Assembly (NCBI GenBank): GCA_947588885.1
Contig: CANQAH010000097.1
Span: 1-35,268, forward strand
Reading direction: 5' to 3'
Source of the DNA: an uncultured Clostridia bacterium
GTDB lineage: Bacteria > Bacillota > Clostridia > TANB77 > CAG-508
Length of the DNA stretch: 35,268 nt
Position numbers and translations under genes: made by a program. This document shows, piece after piece, positions 35,143-35,268 of the stretch; positions within the stretch are counted from its first letter, which is position 1, and every line of letters starts with the position of its first letter. The notes below the pieces were generated by a model that did not search any database, was not told where the DNA came from, and worked only from the letters and a program-made list of their open reading frames with translations.

Positions 35143-35268
35143 AACAAAAGCGGACATTTTTATATATCATATTATATAAATTTATTGCAAAGTCCGCGTC
35201 TTTGTTCTGTGTGCCAAATTTTTGTTAAAAAATTTGTGTACAAATTGAGCGAAGCCTTTATCTTATAG
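35143..35268 (-). repeat. Copy of the three-hairpin repeat, cut by the window end
   Basis: Reverse orientation: hairpin 3 (AACAAAAGCGGAC to GTCCGCGTCTTTGTT), hairpin 2 (AAATTTTT / AAAAATTT) and the first arm of hairpin 1 (ending CTTATAG) are seen. Hairpin 1 would be completed beyond base 35268. Confidence 0.9.

Overview
The window comes from an AT-rich, low-GC Gram-positive chromosome, most likely an uncultured Clostridia-type gut bacterium. The evidence is Firmicutes-style housekeeping genes (lysS, typA, mutS, miaB, ychF), strong AAGGAGG ribosome-binding sites, the sporulation-linked genes sigH and ytxC, and a CCA-encoding tRNA-Thr. Species cannot be told from the sequence alone.

Layout. 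1-479 (minus) is a broken RhuM-like gene fused directly to the lysS stop codon, followed by the start of a Fic-like gene. 480-3277 (minus) holds lysS and a U32/TrhP protein. 3443-4370 (plus) is a manganese-type pyrophosphatase whose frame is broken by one base. 4419-5020 is a small GC-richer cassette flanked by hairpin repeats. 5038-8733 (minus) holds trmR, a membrane protein and typA. 8913-10754 (plus) is asnB. 11261-20314 (minus) is a long gene run in the order ychF, transglutaminase-like, miaB, mutS and two WG-repeat membrane proteins. 20474-20934 is a tandem array of three 153-bp structured repeats. 21001-22398 (plus) is a metal-efflux (CDF) gene, also broken by one base, and a small membrane protein. 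22457-24993 (minus) is an unusual sigma-like protein with N-terminal repeats and a second GC-richer gene. 25389-29036 carries membrane proteins, tRNA-Thr, sigH and a YlbF-like gene. 29109-33250 is a divergent alpha-glucan (glycogen) group: GT4, DUF4912 and GH57/DUF1957. 33332-35268 holds ytxC, a TraX-family gene and more repeats.

The most striking signals. (1) Two unrelated genes, ppaC and the CDF transporter, need a +1 shift at the identical sequence GTT CGG, each time to join Val to a conserved Gly. Among roughly ten thousand native codons here I found CGG in frame only three times, and two of the three are these shift sites. This points to +1 frameshifting at a poorly decoded CGG codon, unless it is a systematic base-calling error. 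(2) A dispersed element of about 150 bp made of three hairpins occurs in six long copies and several fragments; its first hairpin shows compensatory base changes. (3) Two GC-richer single-gene cassettes, each with its own promoter and terminator, lie beside fragments of this element. (4) A 641-residue protein joins about six degenerate repeats to a sigma region 2-like segment.

Functional links: TrhP and TrmR act in sequence on tRNA wobble uridine; GT4, DUF4912 and GH57 proteins suggest storage-glucan synthesis; sigH and ytxC suggest sporulation ancestry.
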